IMG/VR virus record: IMGVR_UViG_3300025133_000400
Location: 1 to 32,076 of that record
DNA length: 32,076 nucleotides
Reading direction: 5' to 3' (one strand)
DNA from: a virus
Shown here piece after piece: positions 21,706-31,339 of the stretch. Position 1 is the first letter of the stretch. Every line of letters starts with the position of its first letter. Below the pieces are notes generated by a model. The model was given only the letters and a program-made list of their open reading frames with translations, had not been told where the DNA came from and did no database searches. A program made the position numbers and the translations under genes.

Positions 21706-22701
21706 ATGGCTGTATATAGTGGAAAACAATTTGAAGCTTATGTTGGGCTTGGTACTGGGGTGCAAAATTTAGGAAGTCCAACCACAACTTCAATTGTAAC
21801 TTATAAAATGAGAATGAACCAAGTGGCTGATTTTGATTTTTCTAGTGGTGTGGTTTTAAATGAACTAGAAAGAACTGGGCAAAGAACAATGAGGGCGACA
21901 GACATGTATAGCACAAGGGCTGGTGGCTTTTATTCATGGGGTTTTGACTGGTTAGTAGAAAGCAAAGAATTGCTTGATTTATTACTTAGATTGGTGTCAG
22001 AAAAAACAACAAGTGCTTACACAATTGCTGGGAATATTTCAAATGCAACTTATGATGCTGATGCAAATACAGGACAATATGCAAGCATAGTTTTGGCTAA
22101 TCCTAACAGCTCTTATGATAGATACATGCATGGGGCTGTTCTTAATGATTTAACACTTTCTATGGATGCTGGAAGTGATGGTGGTCAGTTAAGGGCTTCT
22201 GGAACATTTTATTCTGGATTCCAACCAGTTATTGGGGCAAACACATTGTCACCAAATGCAACAGCTGTTAACTACCAAAAAACAATCTTTGATTGTACTA
22301 CAACCACAATTGGGACTAATGCTGTTGTTCCTAAGTCATTTAATGTTAAAATTAGCAATCCAGCTTCTAGATATGGTTATCAAACACTAAACACCAACAT
22401 AGGAGAACCAGTAGGCTACAATAGGGGCAACCAAATTGTTGTTGAAGGTTCTGTTTCATGCAAATATGATGGAACAACTGAAGGTGAATTTACAGAATGG
22501 CTAGCCACACAAACTGGCACACAATCAGCTACTTCAGCAATATTGTTTAGTGATACTAGTGAATTAATCATTTCTGTGCCTACAGCAAAATATGTTGGGA
22601 ATACACTTGACATGGGTGGCGAAGATGGTGTTTTTACAGAAATCCCATTTAAAGGAACAGCTGATGGAGCTAATTCTTTAATCAGCATCACTGTAGCTTA
22701 A
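21706..22701 (+). CDS. Major tail (tube) protein
   Basis: 331 residues, begun after AAAAGGGGTAAATT. The protein is strand-rich with a long repeated beta-sandwich character: FDFSSGVVLNELERTGQRTMRATDMYSTRAGG near the N-terminus, RYMHGAVLNDLTLSMDAGS and FNVKISNPASRYGYQT in the centre, and a C-terminal FKGTADGANSLISI. This fits siphovirus tail tube proteins, and the next genes (frameshifted chaperone, tape measure) confirm the position. Confidence 0.82.
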   Translation: MAVYSGKQFEAYVGLGTGVQNLGSPTTTSIVTYKMRMNQVADFDFSSGVVLNELERTGQRTMRATDMYSTRAGGFYSWGFDWLVESKELLDLLLRLVSEKTTSAYTIAGNISNATYDADANTGQYASIVLANPNSSYDRYMHGAVLNDLTLSMDAGSDGGQLRASGTFYSGFQPVIGANTLSPNATAVNYQKTIFDCTTTTIGTNAVVPKSFNVKISNPASRYGYQTLNTNIGEPVGYNRGNQIVVEGSVSCKYDGTTEGEFTEWLATQTGTQSATSAILFSDTSELIISVPTAKYVGNTLDMGGEDGVFTEIPFKGTADGANSLISITVA

Positions 22702-22702
22702 C

Positions 22703-23005
22703 ATGATTGAAAAAAAACTGTCAACTGGTAGGGCTGTTAAAATAAAAGACATGTCAATTGATTCAATTGATGATTGTCTTGACATCCCTACTATTGAATA
22801 TAAAAGTGGTGTAGCAGTTGCAATTAAAAATGCCAACAAAGCAAGAACAGCATGGATTAGAAAAGGGCTTGCTGGTGGTGATTTTAAAAACTGGGAAACC
22901 ATTGCTGGGATGCCAACAGACAAAGTGATTAAGGAATTAACAGACGCTGAAAAGGAAGAACTTAGAAGCTTAATCCAAGAATCACAAAGTCTGGGGGAAG
23001 ATTAG
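22703..23005 (+). CDS. Tail assembly chaperone (gpG-type product)
   Basis: A 100-residue acidic/basic helical protein starting two bases after the tail tube stop. It is the upstream half of a gpG/gpGT-type pair before the tape measure gene, where a chaperone and a frameshifted longer form are expected. The last in-frame codons CTG GGG GAA GAT before TAG contain a G5 run (22993-22997), the probable slip site. The binding site is poor (GTAGCTTAAC), suggesting coupling with the tail tube gene. Confidence 0.8.
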   Translation: MIEKKLSTGRAVKIKDMSIDSIDDCLDIPTIEYKSGVAVAIKNANKARTAWIRKGLAGGDFKNWETIAGMPTDKVIKELTDAEKEELRSLIQESQSLGED

Positions 23006-23436
23006 CCCTTGCACTTGGGTTAAATGTTCTTATTAGAGCAAGGTGTCAAGGGTGTAGATTTCATAGCTTCCCTTATACAATCAATGGAATTGTGCAAGAT
23101 GAACATGGCAATTACCCAGCTGTGGAATTTACAAACCAGAATGATGTCTGGGATTACATTACTCTTGTAATTTCAGAATCACAACAGATTCAAACCCAAA
23201 GGGGCAGTTGTTATGATACACTTATAGATGTTTATCACCAATTGCCCTTTTTTGCTTGTGTTAATATGTTTCTTGAAGAAGAACACCAAAAAGTGATTGC
23301 ACAATATATATATTGCAAAGATACTGGTGTCCAGCCTTTTAAGGGGGGTTATGGTGACCAGCCCAAGTTATGGGTTGAAAAATATGGAGTAATTAAAAGT
23401 GCAATCAACACACTAAACAATATGAAGAAAGAATAG
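22996..23436 (+). CDS. Frameshift extension of tail chaperone (gpT-type part)
   Basis: A frame -1 to the chaperone runs open from before 22996 to 23436 with no start codon near its beginning. It reads GRLALALGLNVLIRARCQGCRF..., then VQDEHGNYPAVEFTNQND... to NTLNNMKKE. Ribosomes slipping back one base on GGG (22994-22996) within CTGGGGGAA would make a fused 244-residue protein. A GTG at 23092 would give only a truncated piece. CCTTGC (23007-23012) and GCAAGG (23038-23043) can pair ten bases downstream as a stimulator. CQGC may bind zinc. Confidence 0.8.
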   Translation, partial: GRLALALGLNVLIRARCQGCRFHSFPYTINGIVQDEHGNYPAVEFTNQNDVWDYITLVISESQQIQTQRGSCYDTLIDVYHQLPFFACVNMFLEEEHQKVIAQYIYCKDTGVQPFKGGYGDQPKLWVEKYGVIKSAINTLNNMKKE

Positions 23437-23437
23437 C

Positions 23438-25888
23438 ATGGCTGACAAATTCAAACACATAATTGAAGTGGAAATGAAGGGTGTTCCACAAACCAAGAAC
23501 AAGCTAAAAGAATTAGATGCAAAGACTAAAAAGCTTGGTGGAACTACAGAAAAAGCTTCAAACAATAATAAAAATTTAGGTTCATCATTTAAAAGCATGG
23601 CACTAAAAATTGGTGCATCAACTGTAGCAATTATAGCTGTCCAAAAAGCCTTCAAATATTCAATTGATGTTGGAATGAAATTTGAGCAAGCTATGGCTAA
23701 TGTTAAAGCTATTTCTGGGGCTACATCCCAGCAGTTTAAGACCTTAGAAGCAGATGCTAAAAGGTTAGGTTCATCCACTAAATTTACAGCCACAGAAGTG
23801 GCAAATCTTCAAACAGAATATTCCAAACTTGGTTTCACAGCCAGTGAAATCACTAAGGTTACAGAAGGCACACTTGCACTAGCTTCAGCAGTAGGTGCAG
23901 ACTTGCCTCGAAGTGCAGAAGTGGCTGGTGCTACTTTAAGGGGTTTTGCTTTAGATGCATCCCAAACCAACAGGGTTACTGATGTGATGGCACTAAGTTT
24001 TTCATCTTCTGCACTAGACATGGAAAAATTTGCTGAATCCATGAAGTTTGTAGCCCCAATTGCAAAATCTGCTGGGTTTACGATTGAAGGAACAACAGCT
24101 ATTATGGCTAAAATGGCTGATGTTGGTATTCATGGAAGCTTGGCTGGTACAGCACTTAAAAACATCTTCATTGAACTTTCTAAAGAAAGTGGTGCATTAT
24201 CTGACAGGCTAGGTGGTCAAGTTACCAGTATGGAAGACCTTGCACCAGCACTTGAACAGCTAAAAGAAGAAGGGCTTACATTATCAGAAGCCATTGATTT
24301 AGTTGGTAAAAGGTCAGCCCCAGCTTTCTTAGCACTTGTTGAAGGTGCTGGGGATTTAGAAGGTTTAAAAGAAGCTTTTGACAATGCTGGTGGTTCAGCC
24401 CAAACAATGGCTGACATCCAGCTTGACACCCTTGAAGGTAAAGTGACAATTATGAAATCAGCAACTGAAGGCTTAGGGATTGCATTTTATGACACTTTTG
24501 ATGATGCTCTACAAAGTGGTGTGACCATGATAACTGGAATGGTTGGGGGGTTAACTGAATTGATTGCTATTAAACCAGAAGAACAATTTAGGAATCAAAA
24601 AGTGGAAATGATGGGATTAATTGGAACACTAAAAGACCATAATATTAGTTCACAAACAAGGTTGGCTACTGTGAAAACCTTAAACGAGGAATATGGTAAT
24701 TTAATAGGCTTTGAAGTAACAGAAAAAACTTCACTTGAAGATTTAGAAATTGCCCAAAATAACATCATTAATGCAATGGTTAAAAGGATTGCATTAGGAA
24801 CTAAAGAAGATGAAATTGCTAAAATTATGGAAGTTAGGGAACAGACAAAAGCCTTTATTCAAGATTTAAAAGAACAAGAAGCTCATTTAGTTGCTTCTGG
24901 CAATGCTACAGAATCAATTGCTTTTGGGGTTAGGTCAATAAATTTTGAAAATGATGAAACTAAGGATGCTTGGGAAAACATTCAACTACAACTTGAAATG
25001 GCAAATTCAGACCTAGAAAGCATGCCAGACAAAGTAAAAGATTTAACAGCTGAAGCAAGAATTTTAGCTGAAGAACTAGGGCAACCCTTTAATGGGGAAT
25101 CAAAAGAAAATATTGAAACAACAATCCAAACTTGGGTTGAATTTAAAGAAACCCTTGCCACAATCACCAGCACCACATTGCCAGAATTTAAAGAAACTTA
25201 CACCAGTGTTTTAAGTAATATGAATGAAGAAATTGGTGTGTTTTATGCAAATTTAGAAATGCTTGATGGTTCTAATGTTGAAAACAAAATGATTAGGATT
25301 AACATGCAAGAAGCAAGACAAATTGAACAACTAAGAAACATTGATGAATCCACAATGTCTTATGACGAAAAAGCTAAGGTAAGGGATAAAATCAAAGATG
25401 CTTTTGATAAAAAAAGAACTCAAACAAAAATTAAAACTAAGGCAGATGAATTTAAAAGTTATGAGGGAATTGCAAGGGCATTTGGAGCAAGTGAAAAAGA
25501 CATTGCAATTACCAAAGCCACCATTGATGCTTATGTGGCTATCCAGAAAGCATGGACTTCAGCACCTTACCCTGCAAATGTTGTTCCAATAGCTATGGCA
25601 ACAGCTAAATCATGGGCAAATGTGGCAAACATTAAAGCACAGGGATTTGCGACAGGGGGTTCATTCACCACTACTGGGGAAATGCCAATTATTGTTGGGG
25701 ACAATCCCAGTGGAATGGAAAGGATTGACATCACACCAATTGAAGAAGGTGATGCACCAGAAACTTCTAGCCAGAATATAAACATTAATATGTCTGGGAA
25801 TATCCTAAGCCAAGACTTTATTGAAGAAGAAGCTATTCCAGCAATAAAAGAAGCCATAAGAAGGGGGGCTGACATTGGTATTGGTTAA
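23438..25888 (+). CDS. Tail tape measure protein
   Basis: 816 residues. The region about 70-330 (FEQAMANVKAISGATSQQF ... STKFTATEVANLQTEYSKLG ... AVGADLPRSAEVAGATLRGF) is the conserved TP901-type tape measure core. Long helical segments follow (380-640). The end has AKSWANVANIKAQGFATGGSF, then GDNPSGMERIDITPI, a motif common at tape measure C-termini. It sets tail length; at 816 residues the tail should be fairly short for a siphovirus. The start ATG follows AAGAAAGAATAGC. Confidence 0.93.
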   Translation: MADKFKHIIEVEMKGVPQTKNKLKELDAKTKKLGGTTEKASNNNKNLGSSFKSMALKIGASTVAIIAVQKAFKYSIDVGMKFEQAMANVKAISGATSQQFKTLEADAKRLGSSTKFTATEVANLQTEYSKLGFTASEITKVTEGTLALASAVGADLPRSAEVAGATLRGFALDASQTNRVTDVMALSFSSSALDMEKFAESMKFVAPIAKSAGFTIEGTTAIMAKMADVGIHGSLAGTALKNIFIELSKESGALSDRLGGQVTSMEDLAPALEQLKEEGLTLSEAIDLVGKRSAPAFLALVEGAGDLEGLKEAFDNAGGSAQTMADIQLDTLEGKVTIMKSATEGLGIAFYDTFDDALQSGVTMITGMVGGLTELIAIKPEEQFRNQKVEMMGLIGTLKDHNISSQTRLATVKTLNEEYGNLIGFEVTEKTSLEDLEIAQNNIINAMVKRIALGTKEDEIAKIMEVREQTKAFIQDLKEQEAHLVASGNATESIAFGVRSINFENDETKDAWENIQLQLEMANSDLESMPDKVKDLTAEARILAEELGQPFNGESKENIETTIQTWVEFKETLATITSTTLPEFKETYTSVLSNMNEEIGVFYANLEMLDGSNVENKMIRINMQEARQIEQLRNIDESTMSYDEKAKVRDKIKDAFDKKRTQTKIKTKADEFKSYEGIARAFGASEKDIAITKATIDAYVAIQKAWTSAPYPANVVPIAMATAKSWANVANIKAQGFATGGSFTTTGEMPIIVGDNPSGMERIDITPIEEGDAPETSSQNININMSGNILSQDFIEEEAIPAIKEAIRRGADIGIG

Positions 25889-26036
25889 GCCTACCATTTA
25901 CAAAGATAGGTTTGTTAAATGCAAAGGATGCGACCAATTAACAGCTTCTTTTAGATGCAGAAAATGTGGTTGTTTTATGATTATTAAAAGCAAATTAAAA
26001 TTGGCTAAATGCCCACTAAGTAAATGGGAAAACTAA
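25875..26036 (+). CDS. Small zinc-binding protein (CxxC...CxxC...CPLxKW), 53 aa
   Basis: TTG 25875 is six bases after GGGGGG and opens MVLVKPTIYKDRFVKC. The Cys pattern is CKGC, CRKCGC, then AKCPLSKW near the end, a set seen in very small conserved proteins beside phage tail genes (often ending C-P-x-x-K-W). It overlaps the tape measure end. TTG 25881 is an alternative in-frame start. Probably a tail assembly or zinc-structural protein. Confidence 0.68.
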   Translation: MVLVKPTIYKDRFVKCKGCDQLTASFRCRKCGCFMIIKSKLKLAKCPLSKWEN

Positions 26037-26069
26037 AATTACATATAAAACAGAAAGCATGGTGCTGAC

Positions 26070-29000
26070 ATGATTGATGTGCAAAACACTTACACTAAAT
26101 TTTGGAATGACATTCAAGCAGATATGACTTCAATTAATCCACTGGTCATAATTGGCTGGGATGCTGAAACAAGTTCGCCAAAAGAAGGCTCAATTTTAGT
26201 GGCTGAACAAAAACAAAGATTTGATGGATATTATTTTGAAGATTATGACCTAAAAATTCCATCAATTAAAGAATCCACTGACTTTGAAAGTAGAAAGTTT
26301 AAGATTAGCAACATGACCTTAAAGCTTTCTAATTACCCAACACCATCTGGTGAAAGATTTAGCGACCTATTGGCAGGCAAAACCATGATTAATGAAGTAG
26401 TTAAAATTTTATGGGCTTCACCAAGCTGTTCTTCAATTAGTGACTGCTTGCCATTATATCATGGAACAGTTAGAAGATTAAACCATGATGAAAAAAGTGT
26501 TACTATCCAAATGGAAGATTTAAGCCAAGCAAAACTTCACAAAGACCTACCAAGTCAGAAGGTAGAACTAGATGAAGCTATTCCAGAAAAATATCACAAT
26601 GTTTTTATCCCAATGGTTTATGGGGTAAATGAATTATCCCCAGCAGTTGTTACTTCAAATGATGGCTCAGCAATTAAAATCCAGTGTGATTCTAAGCAGT
26701 TAGCAGGACAATCAATAAATAAAAAAACTATTAGTGATGGCACTGAACCAATTTTGGTTGACAATTGTGTATTGAAAATACAAATTAATGGAAGTGAAGA
26801 CTTGGTTGAAATAATGGAAAAATCTTCATATGTGCAAGGTAGGGTTGAAATTGATGGTGAAGCTACAGTTTTCCCCTCATCTGGAATTGAACAATACAGC
26901 TACAGCAACAATTCTTGCACAATTATGAAGGAATTTAATTACAGTGGGGATTCTTTAGATAATGCTAGTAAATATATAATTACAGGCTATATTTTCAAGC
27001 CAGTAACCAATTTAATAAAAGCTTCTAGTTATTATATGCCAAATTATACTACAACAATAGAACCAATGAATGATGTTCGTTTTGAAAACATAGAAGATGG
27101 GGTTGCTAACATCTATGATGGAACAAGAAGTGTTTGGCATTTAGAAACAAGTGAAGAAAGTTATTCAGACCATCCACCACCAGACACCCAGCTATATGTG
27201 CATGATGCTGTTTTTCAAGTTCCAAAGCCTTTAATTACTGTACCTTTTATAGACAACTATATTAGACCACAATTATTGTTTGATTTTAAATATTTGGGGG
27301 AAAGTCATTTTGTAGGTGATAACTTCTTTGCAAACAATGTTTTTGTCTATATGTTTAATGCAGATTACACAGCTAGTGGTGGTGTTCATTGTGGGTTAAA
27401 CTTGTTTAACACAGAGCCAGTTCATGTTGGGAATCATTACAAATACATTTGGAATAACTATAATGATAGTGAAATCATTGAAGGGGAGAGTTCTTACACA
27501 ACAGGAGCTGGAACAATTTATTATTTGCAAGATTTAGAATTTAACACAAACATTAAAAGTGAAACATCTGGCTTTATTACTGGGCTTGATTATAAAAAGT
27601 TTACAAAGCTGGGGATTTATGACAATTTTAAAATTAGGGCTTGTGTGCAACCTTTTGAAACTACTGGCAATTCTGGGGAAGTAGATTTTGACATTGAACA
27701 AATGGGAATGCTTTACATGCTTGTAGTTCCTTTTTCACAAGATGCTAATTTTTACATGAATGTAAGGGGAAGAATCAATGTAGATAGTGGGGGGAATCAT
27801 GCAGACTACACAGTTAATGGTGGTGGTTTAATTGAAAAACCTTGTGACATTATTCTTCATATATTAAAAGAAGAATTGAATTTTAAAAATGAAACATATG
27901 CTGAAGAAATAGAAAAAGCAAGGGAAGCACATTCTTTTTGGAAGTTTGGCTTTTCTATAAAAGAAAAAACTAATTCTAAAAAATTAATTGAAAGAATTGC
28001 TTCACAATCCATGCTATTCCCAAAGTTTAGGGGGGATGGGTCTTTTGGGTTTAATACAATAAAGCCCACCTACAACCAAGATGAAGCAATTACAATCCCA
28101 GCTAAGCATGTGAACAAGTTAAATATCAACAAGACAAAGTTGGAAGATATAAAAACAAAAGTGGCTGTTAATTACAAACAGAACTATCATTTAGATAATT
28201 TTGCAAGAAAAACCCAAATGGGTATCAATGACCCTTTGATGCTTGGAAGCAACTATGATTTTGGGTTTTATGGGCTGTCTGATATTGACCCAAATACTTC
28301 AGAAGAATCACATGCTGACAGCACCCTTGAAATAGATGCAGATTTGATTAGGGATAAATCTACAGCTGAAAAGCTTAGGAATTTCTTATTATATTGGTAT
28401 TGCCAACAGCATTTAACTTTTTCATTTCAATTGCCTCTTAAATATTTGTATTTAGAACAAGGTGACATTATTAGGTTTGATGAATTAATTAATAACTATA
28501 AGGCTTATGGGGTAGATTATACCAAAATATATAAACTAAATGGGCAGTGGATTTATCCAGCTTTTATGGTTAATAGCATCACAAAGTCAACTAAGGGTGT
28601 AAAAATTAAAGCCATACAGATGCATTATTTAGGAAATGATGACCAACATGGGTGGGTTGAAGAACCAATTACTGGATGCCTTGAAGAAGTTGATGAAGCC
28701 AATGGTATGGAAAATTGGAATTACAACCCTAATGCTGATGAAGCTGGTGACTGTCATCCTTTTGGGGATGTTAATAATGATGGGGTTTTAAATGTCTTGG
28801 ACATTATAGCTGTAGTTAATGAAATCATTGATGGTGGCACAATGACTGAAACACAAAGAATGATTGCAGACAGCAATAAAGATGGTGTGGTTAATATTGT
28901 TGATATTATAAGAACAATTAATGCTATTATGTATGAAACTACAATTGAAGGTTGTACTGATAACCAAGCCATCAACTATGATTCGACAGCAAATTCTGAT

Positions 29001-29501
29001 GATGGAAGTTGTGAATATGATGGTGTTGCTGGGTGTACAGATGAAAATGCAATAAATTACAATCCAAATGCAACTGTTGATGATGGAAGTTGTGAGCTTG
29101 GTGACCCAGAAAGTTTTATTGAAATTAATTTTGATTTAAGCAGTATTGTATCCACACAACAGGAAAGTCAAAATTTTATGGTGTTTACAGGGGAAATTAT
29201 TACAACTGACACAAGCAACCCCCCTGTCAATTCATTCATTTGGACGACTAAATTGCATTACAACTTAAATGGTGAAACCATTATAAACACAAATGAAGCT
29301 TTATCTGCACAAACAACCCCTAACTTTTTAATTGAAAGTCTGGGTGTTATAACTGCCACAACATTAAGTAATGTGGTTGTTTGCACAGAATGCTTTACAA
29401 CAAATGATGATGTAAATCAAGCTAATTATTTTGGCTTTTATCCAGATGGCAATGTGGCTAATCTAGGAACTTCTAAACCATCATGGTGGGATGAAGCTTA
29501 A
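26070..29501 (+). CDS. Large tail tip protein with dockerin and GCTD repeats
   Basis: 1143 residues. The first 890 form the tail module: N-terminal strand-rich domain (KIPSIKESTDFESRKFKISNM, GVNELSPAVV), a long central region, and LRNFLLYWYCQQHLTFSF near 770, as in baseplate/hub-like tail proteins. Then come residues 899-955: DVNNDGVLNVLD (900-911) and DSNKDGVVNIVD (934-945), two calcium-loop halves of a type I dockerin-like module. Two 21-residue repeats of form GCTD...A.NY...A...DDGSC follow at 961-981 and 988-1008, then a C-terminal beta domain. The binding site is weak. It may bind host surface material. Confidence 0.8.
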   Translation: MIDVQNTYTKFWNDIQADMTSINPLVIIGWDAETSSPKEGSILVAEQKQRFDGYYFEDYDLKIPSIKESTDFESRKFKISNMTLKLSNYPTPSGERFSDLLAGKTMINEVVKILWASPSCSSISDCLPLYHGTVRRLNHDEKSVTIQMEDLSQAKLHKDLPSQKVELDEAIPEKYHNVFIPMVYGVNELSPAVVTSNDGSAIKIQCDSKQLAGQSINKKTISDGTEPILVDNCVLKIQINGSEDLVEIMEKSSYVQGRVEIDGEATVFPSSGIEQYSYSNNSCTIMKEFNYSGDSLDNASKYIITGYIFKPVTNLIKASSYYMPNYTTTIEPMNDVRFENIEDGVANIYDGTRSVWHLETSEESYSDHPPPDTQLYVHDAVFQVPKPLITVPFIDNYIRPQLLFDFKYLGESHFVGDNFFANNVFVYMFNADYTASGGVHCGLNLFNTEPVHVGNHYKYIWNNYNDSEIIEGESSYTTGAGTIYYLQDLEFNTNIKSETSGFITGLDYKKFTKLGIYDNFKIRACVQPFETTGNSGEVDFDIEQMGMLYMLVVPFSQDANFYMNVRGRINVDSGGNHADYTVNGGGLIEKPCDIILHILKEELNFKNETYAEEIEKAREAHSFWKFGFSIKEKTNSKKLIERIASQSMLFPKFRGDGSFGFNTIKPTYNQDEAITIPAKHVNKLNINKTKLEDIKTKVAVNYKQNYHLDNFARKTQMGINDPLMLGSNYDFGFYGLSDIDPNTSEESHADSTLEIDADLIRDKSTAEKLRNFLLYWYCQQHLTFSFQLPLKYLYLEQGDIIRFDELINNYKAYGVDYTKIYKLNGQWIYPAFMVNSITKSTKGVKIKAIQMHYLGNDDQHGWVEEPITGCLEEVDEANGMENWNYNPNADEAGDCHPFGDVNNDGVLNVLDIIAVVNEIIDGGTMTETQRMIADSNKDGVVNIVDIIRTINAIMYETTIEGCTDNQAINYDSTANSDDGSCEYDGVAGCTDENAINYNPNATVDDGSCELGDPESFIEINFDLSSIVSTQQESQNFMVFTGEIITTDTSNPPVNSFIWTTKLHYNLNGETIINTNEALSAQTTPNFLIESLGVITATTLSNVVVCTECFTTNDDVNQANYFGFYPDGNVANLGTSKPSWWDEA

Positions 29502-29513
29502 AAAGGGGAAAAA

Positions 29514-29972
29514 ATGAGCAGAACAGAAATCAATAAAGCAAAGCCAATTCCAACCAATTCCAAAGCCATTTATGGAAGTGGTGAATTTAGACTTAAAACC
29601 AATGGAAGTGTGGCTGGGATTCAAATCAACTATTCTGGGATGGTTAGAATAACTTATGAACTTCCAAATGGTTGGTTCATTAGGGCTGGGGAAAATAAGA
29701 TAATAATCTTTGGATTAACAACAGCTGATTTGCCAGAAACCCTTTTTAAATACACTGGGGAGTTTAGGGTTAAAACAGTCCATTTAGTGGACTGGCATCT
29801 GAATAAAACCTATACCACAATAATAAATCCTACACTAGATTATTGGAATAATATGAATGAAAAATGGGAAGACATTAGTGAAGAGTATAAAAAGCTTGCC
29901 AAAACTTACACTATTGGAAAACCACCAACCAAAACCAGAGTTTTTAAAAAAATTAAAGGGGCTACAAAATGA
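29514..29972 (+). CDS. Tail-associated protein, 152 aa
   Basis: Starts after AAAAGGGGAAAAA. It has two strand-rich halves (FRLKTNGSVAGIQINYSGMV, GWFIRAGENKIIIFG, FKYTGEFRVKTVHLVDW) followed by a basic helical tail (EWEDISEEYKKLAK-like, PPTKTRVFKKIKG). It is overlapped by the next gene. Its place after the large tail protein suggests a tail tip component; no family recognised. Confidence 0.65.
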   Translation: MSRTEINKAKPIPTNSKAIYGSGEFRLKTNGSVAGIQINYSGMVRITYELPNGWFIRAGENKIIIFGLTTADLPETLFKYTGEFRVKTVHLVDWHLNKTYTTIINPTLDYWNNMNEKWEDISEEYKKLAKTYTIGKPPTKTRVFKKIKGATK

Positions 29973-31081
29973 ATGTAGGAACACCAAGATTTTATGTTGA
30001 CAATACACAGTTTATGCTTCAAAGTGGGGCAATAGACCCTTCTCAAATTACATTAAAAGGTGAAAATGAAAAGGGTTTAAAACTTGCTGATTTAAACCCA
30101 GCTAATTATATAATTAGGGAAAACAGTGGTTCAAATGATTTTGAAATATATCAAGTTCCAACAGGCACAACAGACGACACTGGGGAAGTCCATAACATTA
30201 ATTATGTGGCTGTGTTAGGGCATAATTTAACTAACTGCATGAGTAGACTAAATTTTGAATCAATGGGTAATTGGGGAGATGGTAACACACCAAAATATTT
30301 TCATTCAACCACAAGCATAATTAATCAACCAGAAAGCACAGCAGAACACCCAGATTACAATGGTTTTTCAATTGGTCTTGTTAACCAAGCACCAACAGAG
30401 GACAAAACCCACTGGTTTAGGGTAATAATGAAAGATATATCTATTGGTGGCTCACCAGTAAATTGGCAAGATAATCTAAAAGTGGGGGCAATTAGTGTTG
30501 GTCACTATTTTGACATGCCCAGCAGTCCAAACATGAAGCTTACAATGTCTATTGATTATGGGGTTGATTCCAAAGAAACAACTGGTGGAGCAATATTGTC
30601 TAACAAAAGATGGACAAAAGCACCAGATTGGTTGACCCCAGCATGGATGCTGACCTCTAATGATGAATATGGAATTGCCCACAGCGAAACTGGAAACTTT
30701 GATTCCTACCATTCTGGGCAGTTTAAGGATTCCAGAACTGGGAGAAGAAGTTGGAATTTATCTTTTTCATTTATGGAGGATGATGATGTTTTTAGCCCCA
30801 ACTTAATGCCAAACATAAATGGAATAAATTCTGGGGATTTCACAGACCATGAGGCTGATGTAGCTGACAATGGGGTTACTTTTAGAAATCAAGCAAGTTT
30901 TTATTCACAAGTATTGCACAAAACCATGTTTGGACATATTCCTTTTATATTTCAACCAGACAATGCCAATAACAGCCCAAGTGGTTTTGCCCTGTGTAAG
31001 CTTGACATGAAAAAATTTAAAATTAAACAAGTAAGCCACAAAGTTTATTCAATGAATTTAAAAATTAAGGAAGTATTTTAA
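29969..31081 (+). CDS. Tail structural protein, possible receptor-binding, 370 aa
   Basis: ATG overlaps the previous stop by four bases (ATGA). The product is strand-rich with aromatic residues, with NINYVAVLGHNLTNCMSRL, SWNLSFSFMEDDDVF and FYSQVLHKTMFGHIPFIFQPDN. The end QVSHKVYSMNLKIKEVF is typical of a beta-barrel closing strand. It lies next to the end of the tail operon, where distal tail or receptor-binding proteins are common. Function by position only. Confidence 0.65.
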   Translation: MNVGTPRFYVDNTQFMLQSGAIDPSQITLKGENEKGLKLADLNPANYIIRENSGSNDFEIYQVPTGTTDDTGEVHNINYVAVLGHNLTNCMSRLNFESMGNWGDGNTPKYFHSTTSIINQPESTAEHPDYNGFSIGLVNQAPTEDKTHWFRVIMKDISIGGSPVNWQDNLKVGAISVGHYFDMPSSPNMKLTMSIDYGVDSKETTGGAILSNKRWTKAPDWLTPAWMLTSNDEYGIAHSETGNFDSYHSGQFKDSRTGRRSWNLSFSFMEDDDVFSPNLMPNINGINSGDFTDHEADVADNGVTFRNQASFYSQVLHKTMFGHIPFIFQPDNANNSPSGFALCKLDMKKFKIKQVSHKVYSMNLKIKEVF

Positions 31082-31323
31082 TGACCAAACAAGAACATAG
31101 GCAAATAATTGAAGCACAGCTTGCCGAAATAAGCACTGACATCAAACACATCTTAAAAAGGATTGATGCAACTGACAAATATATTAACCATATTAATAGC
31201 AGGGTTAGGATTTTGGAAAAGTCAGTTAACACCATCAAGGGGATAGGCACAATTTTAAGCATGTTATTTGTGGGAACATTATCTTGGGTGGGTGTAAAGC
31301 TTGGGGTTGATTCTAAACCCTAA
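31081..31323 (+). CDS. XhlA-like coiled-coil membrane protein
   Basis: An 80-residue protein with an N-terminal coiled coil (KQEHRQIIEAQLAEISTDIKHIL ... RVRILEKSVNTIKG split over residues 2-55) and a single C-terminal membrane helix (about 57-75, GTILSMLFVGTLSWVGVKLG). This is the plan of XhlA-type phage hemolysin/holin-associated proteins. AAGGAAGTATTTTA precedes the start. It could serve the lysis step with the endolysin at 16593, although it is at the far end of the operon. Confidence 0.72.
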   Translation: MTKQEHRQIIEAQLAEISTDIKHILKRIDATDKYINHINSRVRILEKSVNTIKGIGTILSMLFVGTLSWVGVKLGVDSKP

Positions 31324-31339
31324 ATAAAGGCATTTAGGG
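31318..31339. terminator. Weak bidirectional terminator at the end of the tail operon
   Basis: CCCTAAAT (31318-31325) pairs perfectly with ATTTAGGG (31332-31339), loop AAAGGC. On the rightward strand GCTTTCTGTTGCATTTT follows, and on the leftward strand TTTAG follows. It overlaps the TAA of the last rightward gene and lies between convergent genes, as expected of a shared terminator, but both U-tracts are short. Confidence 0.55.

Noticed and set aside
28950-29095. GCTD repeats as a diversity-generating-retroelement target
   Set aside because: No reverse transcriptase and no template repeat with adenine-specific differences were found in the window.
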